Positions 26,891 to 35,287 of a DNA stretch of 64,000 nt are shown one piece after another. The number at the start of each line of letters is the position of its first letter. Position 1 is the stretch's first letter. The stretch spans positions 310,001-374,000 of the forward strand of contig NZ_MQVV01000012.1 of the NCBI RefSeq assembly GCF_002954355.1. The letters run 5' to 3'. Made by a program: the position numbers and the translations under genes. This DNA comes from Nonlabens tegetincola (lineage in GTDB: Bacteria; Bacteroidota; Bacteroidia; Flavobacteriales; Flavobacteriaceae). The notes beneath the pieces are model-generated. The model made no database searches, was not told the DNA's origin, and saw only the letters and a program-made list of their open reading frames with translations.

Positions 26891-29422
26891 ATGAAAAAAC
26901 AATTACTCGTACTACTTATCGGTGCGTTTTTAACAACGACCTATTTAAACGCTCAAAATGTCAATATTCCTGACGCAAATTTTAAAAATTACTTAGTTAA
27001 CTCTGCAGCTATTAATACTGATGGTAATTCCGAAATATCTGTGGCAGAGGCCACAGCTTTTACCGGTGCCATATTGGTAAATGGGTTGTCAATTTCAGAC
27101 TTAACGGGTATAGAGGCTTTTGTAAACATCAATAGATTAGATTGTTACAATAACAATTTAACCACTATAGATGTTTCTAATAACTTGGCATTAACTCGTT
27201 TACACTGTAGTAATAATCAAATTACAACTTTAGATATCAGTGTAAATACATTGATTAATGATATTCAATGTCATAATAATGGAGTGTTGGATCAATTAAA
27301 TATTGCTAACGGTAATAACAGCAACTTTACTTATATGAAAGCCTATGGAAATAGTTTATCCTGTATTCAAATAGATCCTAATTTTACACCACCTAACGAT
27401 GTTGGAAATTTCAGTCAAGGTTGGACAAAAGGTACCACTGCAATTTATAGCGATGATTGTGTTGCTCTTAATCAAGTTGTAAATATTCCTGATGCTAATT
27501 TTAAAAACTTTTTAGTAAGTGATAACAATATCAATCTAAATGGAGATACTGAAATAACATTGGCAGAAGCTCAAGCTACTACAGAGTTAATTATGAACGG
27601 TATAGGTATTGCAGACTTAACAGGAATTGAAGCTTTTACTAATTTGACACGTTTAGATGTACCTAACAATAGTTTAACCACTATTGACGTGAGTAACAAT
27701 TTATCTCTAACACGTTTGCACGTTGGTTTCAATAACTTAACAAATTTAGATATTCGTTTAAATACCAATATCAATGAATTGTTTTGTTATGATAACAGTT
27801 CATTAGATACTTTGTTAATTTCAAATGGAAATAATAGCAATTTTCTATTTATGAAAGCATATAATAATCCAAGTTTGACGTGCATCCAGGTAGATGTTGG
27901 ATATTCACCACCTGCAAATAGTGGTCAATTTACACAGGGCTGGACTAAGGATGGTCAGACAAGTTATAGTGAGAACTGTATACCAGTAGTTTATTATGTG
28001 AATGCTAATGCAACTGGAGCTAACGATGGTAGCTCATGGGCAGATGCTTTTACAAGTGTAACAGACGCTTTAGCTCTTACCAGTTTAAATGATGCGGTTT
28101 GGGTGGCACGAGGAACGTATACTCTAGCAGATAAAAATACTCCAATTGCAATTAGTACAAACGAGGTAGATATCATTGGTGGCTTTGCAGGTACTGAAAC
28201 AACTTTAGCAGATAGAGACTTAACAGCCATTCACACTACAAATGCAACCATTTTTACTGGTGATATAAATGGTGATGATATTGCAGGTGATTTTTCTTCA
28301 AACAAAGCCGATAATGCAGAACGATTGTTTGAATTAAGAACCAGTAATGTCACTTTTGATGGAATTATATTTGAGAACATTTACGACACCTCACAATCAG
28401 GTGGTGTGGAAGAGAACGGCGTAATATTTATACCGAATAATCTGAACTCTAATAACTTAAAAATTAAAAACTCGGTATTTAGAAACAACTATTCAAATGG
28501 TTATCTGCTAAAAATGAGAAAGTTTAATCAAGGATTACTTATTGAAAATACCCAGTTTATCAATAATACCATTGTTAACATGGGATTGATATTTGTACAA
28601 TCAGATAGTACTAACAGATATATTTTCACACGTTGGGCAAATGTACTTGTGGCAGATAACGATATCAACCTTGCAGCACTTGATATCAATCGAGATGCTT
28701 TTAACAATGGTAATACCTTAGATGTAGTAATAAATAATAGCACGTTTATAAATAATAACTACAATAATACTTATGGCAATTCTATTAAGGCCTCTGGTGA
28801 TGGAAGTGTAAACCTTAATATTAATAACTCTATCTTCTGGCAGAATACGACAAACGGAGTAGCAGCAACTAGAGATATCTCCAACGGATCTAATGCAACA
28901 TACGATGTATTTATTAGAAATTCTATTGCAAAAGTATCATCAAACGCTGGAACAACTGGAACTTTTAATACAACAAACGTAACAACCTTAGATCCAGCGA
29001 CAGATAACCTAAATTTAAGTACGGATTACAAACCTACATCTGCCTCTACTTTTATTATTGATCAGGGAGATAACGCTTACTACGATGTCGCTTTATTTGG
29101 TAATTCAGATTTGTCAGGAAATGATCGCGTAGTTAATACTACCATAGATTTAGGGGCTTATGAATATAACTCAACATTAGGATTAAGTGATGAAACTAAT
29201 GTGTTTGAATTGAAGTTATACCCTAATCCAGCTAATGATCATGTAACAATCTTTAGTATGGATGACGTGCATGATGTAATGCTTTACGATTTCACTGGTA
29301 AACAAATAAATGTGCGAGTAGAAAATAATATAATTGACGTTTCTACTTTACCGTCTGGGATGTATATCGTCAAAGCTGTTATAAATGAACAAATCACTGC
29401 TGCAAAACTGATTGTTAGATAG
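26891..29422 (+). CDS. Secreted LRR and parallel beta-helix protein with T9SS sorting domain
   Basis: An 843-residue exported protein. Order: Sec signal peptide (1-21, ending LNAQ); two tandem leucine-rich modules of about 170 residues each (about 22-195 and 196-370), each opening with NIPDANFKN and containing LTTIDVSNNLALTRLH-type repeats; a choice-of-anchor-Q/beta-helix region (about 375-750; YVNANATGANDGSSWADAF, ending GAYEY); and a C-terminal type A sorting domain (about 765-843; LYPNPANDHVTI ... SGMYIVKA ... KLIVR). Known: this last domain sends proteins through the type IX system to the cell surface. The two LRR modules look like an internal duplication. Role unknown; adhesion is plausible. 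Confidence 0.88.
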   Translation: MKKQLLVLLIGAFLTTTYLNAQNVNIPDANFKNYLVNSAAINTDGNSEISVAEATAFTGAILVNGLSISDLTGIEAFVNINRLDCYNNNLTTIDVSNNLALTRLHCSNNQITTLDISVNTLINDIQCHNNGVLDQLNIANGNNSNFTYMKAYGNSLSCIQIDPNFTPPNDVGNFSQGWTKGTTAIYSDDCVALNQVVNIPDANFKNFLVSDNNINLNGDTEITLAEAQATTELIMNGIGIADLTGIEAFTNLTRLDVPNNSLTTIDVSNNLSLTRLHVGFNNLTNLDIRLNTNINELFCYDNSSLDTLLISNGNNSNFLFMKAYNNPSLTCIQVDVGYSPPANSGQFTQGWTKDGQTSYSENCIPVVYYVNANATGANDGSSWADAFTSVTDALALTSLNDAVWVARGTYTLADKNTPIAISTNEVDIIGGFAGTETTLADRDLTAIHTTNATIFTGDINGDDIAGDFSSNKADNAERLFELRTSNVTFDGIIFENIYDTSQSGGVEENGVIFIPNNLNSNNLKIKNSVFRNNYSNGYLLKMRKFNQGLLIENTQFINNTIVNMGLIFVQSDSTNRYIFTRWANVLVADNDINLAALDINRDAFNNGNTLDVVINNSTFINNNYNNTYGNSIKASGDGSVNLNINNSIFWQNTTNGVAATRDISNGSNATYDVFIRNSIAKVSSNAGTTGTFNTTNVTTLDPATDNLNLSTDYKPTSASTFIIDQGDNAYYDVALFGNSDLSGNDRVVNTTIDLGAYEYNSTLGLSDETNVFELKLYPNPANDHVTIFSMDDVHDVMLYDFTGKQINVRVENNIIDVSTLPSGMYIVKAVINEQITAAKLIVR

Positions 29423-29443
29423 TATTCGTTTTTCAATTTTTCT

Positions 29444-29475
29444 AAAGCTGCCTTGAGATCAAGGTAGCTTTTTTT
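29444..29475 (+). terminator. Intrinsic terminator after the LRR gene
   Basis: 12-bp stem AAAGCTGCCTTG/CAAGGTAGCTTT (one G-U), loop AGAT, then a T run. Confidence 0.9.
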
Positions 29476-29535
29476 GTATTGCTAAATTCAACCTGTTGCT
29501 TTTTTGTGATTAAATTATTTGCTTACATTTAAATA

Positions 29536-30405
29536 TCATTCAGATAATAGTTGATAGGCTCCTGTTGATTTTATATACAAAATGACGGGTTCACTAGATT
29601 CATTCATAATTATATGCGAGGCATTATCTGTTGAACCAAAGTAACTACCAGGATCCAGTTCTTTTGATTTACTAGCTTTATAAGCTAAATTTCCACCTAT
29701 CACGATAGCTCTAAACTCTTTGCCGCTAGCCTCAAAGGTTCCAGAAAAACCGCTAGGAAGCTTTATCAAAGCACCGCTAGAATCGTTACTATTAGGTTGT
29801 CCCCATAGAAAGGCTATTTCTGGTTTATTCCTTGATTTATCGTTTGTATTCAGATTGGTCCATTGAAGATCAGAAGCTTCTATCCATACTAGGTTCGATT
29901 TATGAATGTTTATTGGTTTTTCTTCATTTTCAAAGGCTTGATCTTCTGGCTTAACTAAGTATGGTCCACTATCAATTTCTACATAAGCCATGTTTTCACT
30001 AGCGTTTGCTGCTGTAATGTGACCTTCACCAGCTGGTTGTGTCCAAAAGGATCCTTGTGGCATCCACATGCTTTTGGCATTAGGGTCATCATTATGTAAG
30101 GAACCTTTGATCACAATTCCTCGATAGGTTATATTATGAATGTGAGGTGGTGATGAAAACCCTTCTTTAAATTTAACCAGGAATCCAGAGGCTTGATTTT
30201 CCTTGCGATTTCCCCATAAATCACCAGCTTGTGGACTAGCATCACCTCGAGCAGCATTTAAAGGACTCCAGTTTACCTGCGAACTCAAAACAACTTCAGT
30301 ATTTTGATTATTAGTAGTGCTCGTTACTTTTTCTTCTTTATTTTGGGTATTGCATCCCATAAGAATCAGGGCACAAGCTGCGAATATCATTGTTCTTTTT
30401 ATCAT
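29536..30405 (-). CDS. DUF4437 cupin-fold lipoprotein
   Basis: A 289-residue lipoprotein; the signal peptide ends in LILMGC, giving lipidated Cys18. Two cupin-like halves follow: about 45-150 (with PPHIHNITYRGIVIKGSLH, a metal-binding His set) and 170-285 (FRAIVIGGNL, PGSYFGSTDNASHI). Known: DUF4437 proteins are bicupins of unknown activity. Its start overlaps the stop of the SDR gene by four bases (ATGA), so both are in one operon controlled by the divergent HxlR gene. Confidence 0.8.
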   Translation of the reverse strand: MIKRTMIFAACALILMGCNTQNKEEKVTSTTNNQNTEVVLSSQVNWSPLNAARGDASPQAGDLWGNRKENQASGFLVKFKEGFSSPPHIHNITYRGIVIKGSLHNDDPNAKSMWMPQGSFWTQPAGEGHITAANASENMAYVEIDSGPYLVKPEDQAFENEEKPINIHKSNLVWIEASDLQWTNLNTNDKSRNKPEIAFLWGQPNSNDSSGALIKLPSGFSGTFEASGKEFRAIVIGGNLAYKASKSKELDPGSYFGSTDNASHIIMNESSEPVILYIKSTGAYQLLSE

Positions 30406-31205
30406 AATTTATTTTTTAAAAGTTTTTGGGTAAGATTGTGTAGTTGGTTTAATTTTTCGTGGTTATAAGCGTCGTCATGAGCATGAGAAAAATCACCTTT
30501 ATCGTTATCAAAATAGGATCCTGATGATTCATTGAAACGTTTTGATGTTGCAAGCTGAGTTAATATGCCAGCACCTTTACTGGCATCGGACCAGTGATTA
30601 CCAAAAGCTTCTTTAACCATCTTAGTATTTAATAAGGAACCTGGATTTACAGCGATTACATTAAGTTCAGGTTGTTCTTTGGCAAGCTGGAAACTCCACA
30701 TCGTAAGAGCTAATTTGCTTTGGGCATAGGCACCGCTTTCCGAAACCGTTTCCTTTCCTAGAAAAAATTCAGGTGAAATACTAGATTGTGCAGCAGAACT
30801 TAAATTTATAACCCTAGCAGAATCGGATTTCTCAAGCAAGGGCAATAGTTTAGTAGTTAATAAATAGGGAGCTAGATAATTAACAGCGATTCTAATATCG
30901 ATTCCATTATTAGTAGTTGCTACAGGTGAATTGTAAACACCTGCATTATTAATCAAAACATCTAACTTGATTGTTTTTGAAGCTATCTGATTAACAAAGT
31001 CGTCAATACTTTGTAATTGAGAAAAATTGCAAGTAAAACCATAAATAGTTTTGCTCGTCGTTAATTTTGTAATTTCCTCTACAACTTTACTAACCTTTTC
31101 ACGATTACGGCCATGAATAAAAATAGTATGTCCGTTCTTAGCCAAATCAATGGCGGCTAATTTTCCTATTCCATCTGTGCTACCGGTAATTAGAATGGTT
31201 TTCAT
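30402..31205 (-). CDS. Short-chain dehydrogenase/reductase
   Basis: A 267-residue SDR. Seen: cofactor motif TGSTDGIGKLAA at residues 7-18, basic HGRNREK after beta-2 (NADPH preference), NNAGVYNSP (about 87-95), and catalytic YAQSK. The C-terminal part (PGSLLNTKM) matches the retinol-dehydrogenase-like group. Substrate unknown. First gene of the minus-strand operon, divergent from hxlR, which suggests induction by a reactive electrophile such as a quinone or aldehyde (inference from HxlR biology). Confidence 0.86.
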   Translation of the reverse strand: MKTILITGSTDGIGKLAAIDLAKNGHTIFIHGRNREKVSKVVEEITKLTTSKTIYGFTCNFSQLQSIDDFVNQIASKTIKLDVLINNAGVYNSPVATTNNGIDIRIAVNYLAPYLLTTKLLPLLEKSDSARVINLSSAAQSSISPEFFLGKETVSESGAYAQSKLALTMWSFQLAKEQPELNVIAVNPGSLLNTKMVKEAFGNHWSDASKGAGILTQLATSKRFNESSGSYFDNDKGDFSHAHDDAYNHEKLNQLHNLTQKLLKNKL

Positions 31206-31219
31206 AGTGTTTTTAATTA

Positions 31220-31266
31220 ACTATACTTTTTATAGTCACAAAACTAAATATAGTTTTATACCTTTG
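31220..31266 (+). promoter_or_regulatory. HxlR operators and promoter in divergent gap
   Basis: Two inverted repeats with a shared ACTATA-like half: ACTATA-N5-TATAGT (31220-31236) and AAACTA-AATA-TAGTTT (31241-31256). The second abuts -7 element TACCTTTG (31259-31266) of the hxlR gene, so binding would block it; the first lies 15 bases from the SDR start. Known: MarR/DUF24 (YodB/HypR) proteins bind similar TACTA..TAGTA repeats. Confidence 0.7.
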
Positions 31267-31295
31267 CAATAACGGTCAATTTAGATAGTAACAAA

Positions 31296-31649
31296 ATGAC
31301 AAATGAGCAGCCTAAAAAATTAACATTCAATGGAAAGGAATATCCTTGTTGTGCTAGTTTAACAATGGGTGTAATAGGAGGAAAGTGGAAGACGGTCATT
31401 CTTTATCATTTAATGAATAATACGTTGAGGTATAGTGAGTTGCGTAAGATGATGCCACAAGTTACTGAGCGTACATTAAGCCTTCAGCTTAAAGCACTTG
31501 AAGAGGATGGAATTGTAAGTCGTAAGGTATTTACCACAAAACCACCTTTAAAAGTAGAATATACTTTAACGGAATTTGGTAAAACTTTAATACCTCTTGT
31601 TCAATCAATTGCAGATTGGGGTGACTATGCTGTTGCCCAAAAAAGCTAA
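31296..31649 (+). CDS. HxlR (DUF24) family regulator
   Basis: A 117-residue winged-helix protein of normal length. Seen: CCASLTMGVIGGKWKTVILYHL (conserved Cys near the N-terminus and the GGKW motif), LRYSELRKMMPQVTERTLSLQLKALEEDGIV (recognition helix region) and VEYTLTEFGKTL. There are two adjacent Cys, at residues 18-19. Known: HxlR-type sensors such as YodB and HypR use the first Cys to detect quinones or aldehydes. The divergent SDR-cupin operon is its likely target. Confidence 0.92.
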   Translation: MTNEQPKKLTFNGKEYPCCASLTMGVIGGKWKTVILYHLMNNTLRYSELRKMMPQVTERTLSLQLKALEEDGIVSRKVFTTKPPLKVEYTLTEFGKTLIPLVQSIADWGDYAVAQKS

Positions 31650-31715
31650 TTCATAATCTTATCTTGTTATCTCCTGAAATTAGAGTGCTAAGAGTTAAGT
31701 AAGCTTGAAGTATTT

Positions 31716-31731
31716 CGCTTTCGCGAAAGCG
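31716..31731. repeat. Palindrome copy 9 (intergenic)
   Basis: Perfect 16-bp palindrome between the convergent hxlR and SDR genes; flanked by TTT and AAA it extends as TTTCGC...GCGAAA. Confidence 0.95.
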
Positions 31732-31770
31732 AAATTTTAAAATTCCTTGTCAAAAAAAATAAGATAAAAA

Positions 31771-31807
31771 AAACTCGTTACAAACCGTTAAGGTTCATAA
31801 CGAGTTT
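31771..31807 (-). terminator. Terminator of the minus-strand SDR-ALDH operon
   Basis: 10-bp stem AAACTCGTTA/TAACGAGTTT with a 17-base loop containing a small AACC/GGTT stem. Read on the minus strand it is followed by six T residues, so it mainly serves the genes at 31825-34080. Confidence 0.8.
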
Positions 31808-31824
31808 ATTAAGATTCTACTTCA

Positions 31825-32568
31825 TTACTGTTTTTGTTGAGTAGGGTAAATATAAACATCGTTCACATTAACGTGATCTGGTGTAGCAGCGGCATAAGCA
31901 ACTGCCTGGGCAATATCATTAGCTTGTAATGGTGTCATATTACTCATATTGCCTAATTGGTCCTTAATGTCCTCATCAGTAATAGTATCTTGTAATTCGG
32001 TACTTACAAAACCTGGTTCTATAAGAGTTACATTAATACCATATTCTGGAGCAATTTCTTGTCGTAATCCTTCTGAAAACATGGTAACAGCCGCTTTGGT
32101 AGCACAATAAACCGCACCACCTGGGAAGTATTTACGACCTGCACTGGATGAAACATTAATAATGTGTCCGCTTTTCTGTTCCTGCATTATAGGTAAAGTT
32201 GCTGCGACTCCGTTAAGAACTCCCTTAAGATTCACGTCGACCATTTTTTCCCATTCATCAGTCTTTAATTTTTCTACATAGGATAGAGGCATTAGTCCTG
32301 CATTATTGAACAAAATATCTATCGAATTAAAATGCTCTTGAGTATTCTCAATCACAGTATTCCAATCTTCCTTATTAGTAACATCGGCAGTTACTACCAG
32401 TGCATTTCCTCCTGATTGAGTGATTTCATCTTTTAATTCCTCTAGTTTTTCAGTACGTCGTGCACATAGTACGACATTAACTCCTTGTTCTGCTAGTTTT
32501 TTTGCGGTTGCTTCACCTATACCACTAGAAGCTCCGGTAATTATTGCTGTTTTTCCTTGTAAATCCAT
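31825..32568 (-). CDS. NADP-dependent SDR family oxidoreductase (YdfG-like)
   Basis: A 247-residue classical SDR. Seen: TGASSGIGEATA (residues 11-22), ARRTEKL after beta-2 (arginine pair for NADP), NNAGLMPLSYVEKLKTDEW, catalytic YCATK, and PGFVSTEL. This matches the group of 3-hydroxy acid/serine dehydrogenases like YdfG, active on small hydroxy acids. It follows an aldehyde dehydrogenase by 48 bases on the same strand; the two could oxidise an alcohol to the acid in sequence (inference). Confidence 0.87.
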   Translation of the reverse strand: MDLQGKTAIITGASSGIGEATAKKLAEQGVNVVLCARRTEKLEELKDEITQSGGNALVVTADVTNKEDWNTVIENTQEHFNSIDILFNNAGLMPLSYVEKLKTDEWEKMVDVNLKGVLNGVAATLPIMQEQKSGHIINVSSSAGRKYFPGGAVYCATKAAVTMFSEGLRQEIAPEYGINVTLIEPGFVSTELQDTITDEDIKDQLGNMSNMTPLQANDIAQAVAYAAATPDHVNVNDVYIYPTQQKQ

Positions 32569-32616
32569 TTTGTTTTTTGTTTTTGATTTAAAATTTTAAA
32601 TGTATGTTTTGATCAG

Positions 32617-34080
32617 TTATGCAAAAGGTGTATAATCCCTAGGCTCGTGCTGTACTGATATCCATTGAACTCTGGTGAACTCTTCAATGATAAAATCTCC
32701 ATTAAACCTTCCAATCCCGGATCCTTTTTCACCTCCAAAAGGGACATTAGATTCATCATTTACAGTTTGATCATTAATATGAATCATACCAGTAATTACT
32801 TTACTCGCAAATTGAAGTCCTTTTTCGACATCCTTAGTATGTACAGCTCCACTTAAACCAAAGTCTTGACTATTTGCAATAGTTAGTGCTTCATCGTTAG
32901 ACTTAAATCTAATGATAGGAGCTACTGGACCAAAAATTTCATTGGCAGCAATAGGCATATCATCGGTTACGTGGTCTAGGACAGTTGGATGCATGAGAGC
33001 ACCATCGCTTTTACCTTCTAGAACAACCTTGGCACCTGCATCAATACTCTTTTGAAGATCTTCATTTATACGTTCCACTTGTTTGGAATCAATCAAAGGT
33101 CCTATGGTAACTTCCTTATCTTGAGGATTACCAACTTTTAATTTTTTAGTTCCTTCGACAAATTTCTCGACAAACTCATCGGCTATACTTTCATGCACAA
33201 CAATTCTGTTGATGGACATACAAATTTGTCCTTGGTGCATGAATTTACCATATAAAGCTGCTTTTACTGCTTGATCTACATCAGCGTCCTCCATAGCAAC
33301 AAATACATTGTTACCACCTAATTCAAGCGCCATGCGTTTTAATTTTTGTCCGGCTAGTTTTCCTATGTTTCTACCTACTGGAGTAGAACCTGTAAAGGAA
33401 ATAAGTTTTGGAATCTCGTGTTCTACAAAGTAATCGCCAATATCTGACCCTTTACCTACAACGGCATTACAAACACCTTTAGGTAAACCGGCAATTTCAA
33501 ATAATTTGGCTATAGCAAGAGCTCCTGTAATGGGAGTTTGTGATGCTGGTTTCAATACTACTGTATTTCCTAAAGCTATTGCAGTCACCACTGAACGTAT
33601 AGATAAATTGAGTGGAAAGTTCCAAGGACTAATAATTCCCATCACGCCCAATGGTCTGCGGTAAACTCTGTTTTCCTTGTGAGGTACTCTAGAATTAGTG
33701 ATGTATCCATGCATACGGCTAGGAAATGAAGCAGCTTCCTTAATGATACCTAAGCTTATCTGGATTTCTGCTTCTGCTTTAACTCTTGAACTACCTGCCT
33801 CTTTAATTAACCACTCTATAAGTTCTTCCTTATTGTCAACAATAGCATCATGAAAGTTGTTTACTATTTCTGCACGTTTTTGGGGCAACTCTTTTCCCCA
33901 TGACTCTGCCGCTTTCTCTGCCGTTTTATAAGCTTTATCTACATCTTCTTGAGAAGCTCCTTTAATGGATAGTAGTTTTTCTTGATTAAAAGGATTCTTG
34001 TCCTCTATAATTGTTTCGCTGCTTCCTTCTGTCCATTGACCGTTTATATATTGTTTGTCAACGCCTTCTAATATTGCCAT
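32617..34080 (-). CDS. Aldehyde dehydrogenase family protein
   Basis: A 487-residue NAD(P)-dependent aldehyde dehydrogenase. Seen: ISPWNFPLNLSIR (about 150-162), KPASQTPIT, FTGSTPVGR, catalytic Glu in ALELGGNN, catalytic Cys in GQICMSINR and EIFGPVAPI. The sequence resembles benzaldehyde/vanillin-type dehydrogenases, and aromatic aldehydes are a reasonable guess. Normal length and all catalytic residues present. Promoter region is the 34.1-34.4 kb gap. Confidence 0.9.
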   Translation of the reverse strand: MAILEGVDKQYINGQWTEGSSETIIEDKNPFNQEKLLSIKGASQEDVDKAYKTAEKAAESWGKELPQKRAEIVNNFHDAIVDNKEELIEWLIKEAGSSRVKAEAEIQISLGIIKEAASFPSRMHGYITNSRVPHKENRVYRRPLGVMGIISPWNFPLNLSIRSVVTAIALGNTVVLKPASQTPITGALAIAKLFEIAGLPKGVCNAVVGKGSDIGDYFVEHEIPKLISFTGSTPVGRNIGKLAGQKLKRMALELGGNNVFVAMEDADVDQAVKAALYGKFMHQGQICMSINRIVVHESIADEFVEKFVEGTKKLKVGNPQDKEVTIGPLIDSKQVERINEDLQKSIDAGAKVVLEGKSDGALMHPTVLDHVTDDMPIAANEIFGPVAPIIRFKSNDEALTIANSQDFGLSGAVHTKDVEKGLQFASKVITGMIHINDQTVNDESNVPFGGEKGSGIGRFNGDFIIEEFTRVQWISVQHEPRDYTPFA

Positions 34081-34396
34081 AATCTTTACTTTTTCTTTCG
34101 TTTTCTTTTAAAATTACAGGCATTAGTAGCTTACTGCTCACAAAGAACTCCTAATCTTAAAACTCACAAAATCGCTTTTGTAACATGATCTTTAACATTT
34201 AAGGCACTCGTTAGATACAGCTATAACAGGATGTTAAACCTATAAGATGTTAAAATTTTGTCGTGTTTAAGACGACAAATGGTCTTAAAATGCACCATTA
34301 AATTTTAACTTATGCCTTTGATTATTAGTTGGTAAGGTTTAAAAGTTTCTTAAGGCAATGAAAATTATCTCTTAAGGTTTGGTGGTTTAAGTTCTA
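34081..34396. other. Intergenic region between ALDH and arsR, with one perfect inverted repeat
   Basis: Divergent 316-base gap without a credible gene. The one clear element is TTTGTCGT-GTTTAAG-ACGACAAA (34257-34279), 8-bp arms without a T tract, so it is more likely a regulator site than a terminator. It lies about 180 bases before the ALDH start and 150 before arsR. Confidence 0.5.
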
Positions 34397-34414
34397 TTAT
34401 CGTAATATTGCAAT
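34397..34414 (+). promoter_or_regulatory. ArsR operator 1
   Basis: TTATCGTAATATTGCAAT, an imperfect inverted repeat just before arsR. It recurs with one base change at 34777, in front of the next gene, which marks it as the ArsR site. Confidence 0.8.
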
Positions 34415-34428
34415 GTAACAATAAGGAT

Positions 34429-34761
34429 ATGGGTTTAGCTAAAACTGAAATATTTACCGATGAGCAAAATGCGATTTCCGCTTTCGCGAAAGCGTTCTCC
34501 CATCCAGCTCGTGTAGCTATCCTACAACACTTGTATAAAACTAATACTTGTGTTTGTGGAGATTTAGTGAATGAAATAGGTCTAGCACAGCCTACCATTT
34601 CACAACATCTAAAGGAACTTAAGCAATTGGGTTTGATTCAAGGTACGGTTGAAGGTACAAGTGTTTGCTATTGTATAAATGTTGAGAACTGGCAATCCAT
34701 GAAGAATATCATGTTCCAATTCCTTAATCAAGATGTAGTAGAAAACTCATCTTGTTGTTAA
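34429..34761 (+). CDS. arsR: ArsR family arsenic-responsive repressor
   Basis: A 110-residue winged-helix repressor. Seen: FSHPARVAILQHL, the helix-3 metal site TCVCGDL (CxC), recognition helix GLAQPTISQHLKELKQLGLI, and a terminal vicinal Cys pair (SSCC). Known: As(III) binds the CxC region and releases ArsR from DNA; the extra CC end may be a third ligand site (inference). The palindrome encodes SAFAKAF at about 17-23. The start is ATG 34429; a TTG seven codons earlier lies within the operator. Operators flank the gene. Confidence 0.93.
   Translation: MGLAKTEIFTDEQNAISAFAKAFSHPARVAILQHLYKTNTCVCGDLVNEIGLAQPTISQHLKELKQLGLIQGTVEGTSVCYCINVENWQSMKNIMFQFLNQDVVENSSCC
34479..34494. repeat. Palindrome copy 10 (in arsR)
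   Basis: Perfect 16-bp palindrome, read as A-F-A-K-A before the ArsR helix-turn-helix. Confidence 0.95.
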
Positions 34762-34776
34762 AAAATTTATGTCTAT

Positions 34777-34794
34777 TTATCGTAATATCGCAAT
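34777..34794 (+). promoter_or_regulatory. ArsR operator 2
   Basis: TTATCGTAATATCGCAAT, 17 of 18 identical to operator 1, ten bases before the DUF6428 start. A second operator here means the downstream ars genes can be repressed separately from arsR. Confidence 0.8.
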
Positions 34795-34803
34795 ATTATA
34801 ATT

Positions 34804-35271
34804 ATGAAACTATCCACTATCAAAAAACATCTTGAAGAACTAGATGTTATAGCCTTTGAATTACCTAATGGTGATCTTGTACCCAATCATTTTCATGTGA
34901 CTGAAGTAGGTAAAGTGACCAAAAACTTTATTGACTGCGGCGGTACCGTGCGTAATGAAGAGGTTGTTAACTTCCAGCTTTGGAGTGCAAATGATTATGA
35001 TCACAGGTTACATCCAGAAAAACTCCTAGATATAATTACACTTTCTGAAAAAATATTAGGAATAGAAGATCTAGAAATCGAGGTAGAATATCAAGGAGAT
35101 ACTATAGGGAAATTTGGTTTGGAGTTTAACGGCAGTCATTTTTTACTTACCTCTAAACAGACGGATTGTCTTGCCAAGGATAATTGTAGCATTCCAGTCA
35201 AAAAAGAAAAGAAGTCTCTCTCTCAACTTACTGCTACCACTACCTGTGCGCCAGGAAGCGGTTGTTGTTAA
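34804..35271 (+). CDS. DUF6428 family protein of arsenic operon
   Basis: A 155-residue soluble protein. Seen: a conserved N-terminal body (about 1-115; FELPNGDLVPNHFHVTEVG) and a flexible tail with Cys residues, CLAKDNCS, then TTTCAPGSGCC. Known: DUF6428 genes lie between arsR and the arsenate reductase in many Bacteroidota. No biochemical role is established. The tail's vicinal Cys pair, shared with the ArsR tail, suggests As(III) binding or delivery (inference). Confidence 0.82.
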   Translation: MKLSTIKKHLEELDVIAFELPNGDLVPNHFHVTEVGKVTKNFIDCGGTVRNEEVVNFQLWSANDYDHRLHPEKLLDIITLSEKILGIEDLEIEVEYQGDTIGKFGLEFNGSHFLLTSKQTDCLAKDNCSIPVKKEKKSLSQLTATTTCAPGSGCC

Positions 35272-35287
35272 ACATTAAAAACTAGTC

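Noticed and set aside
34081-34396. Hidden gene in ALDH-arsR gap
   Set aside because: No open frame with coding features on either strand; only an inverted repeat.
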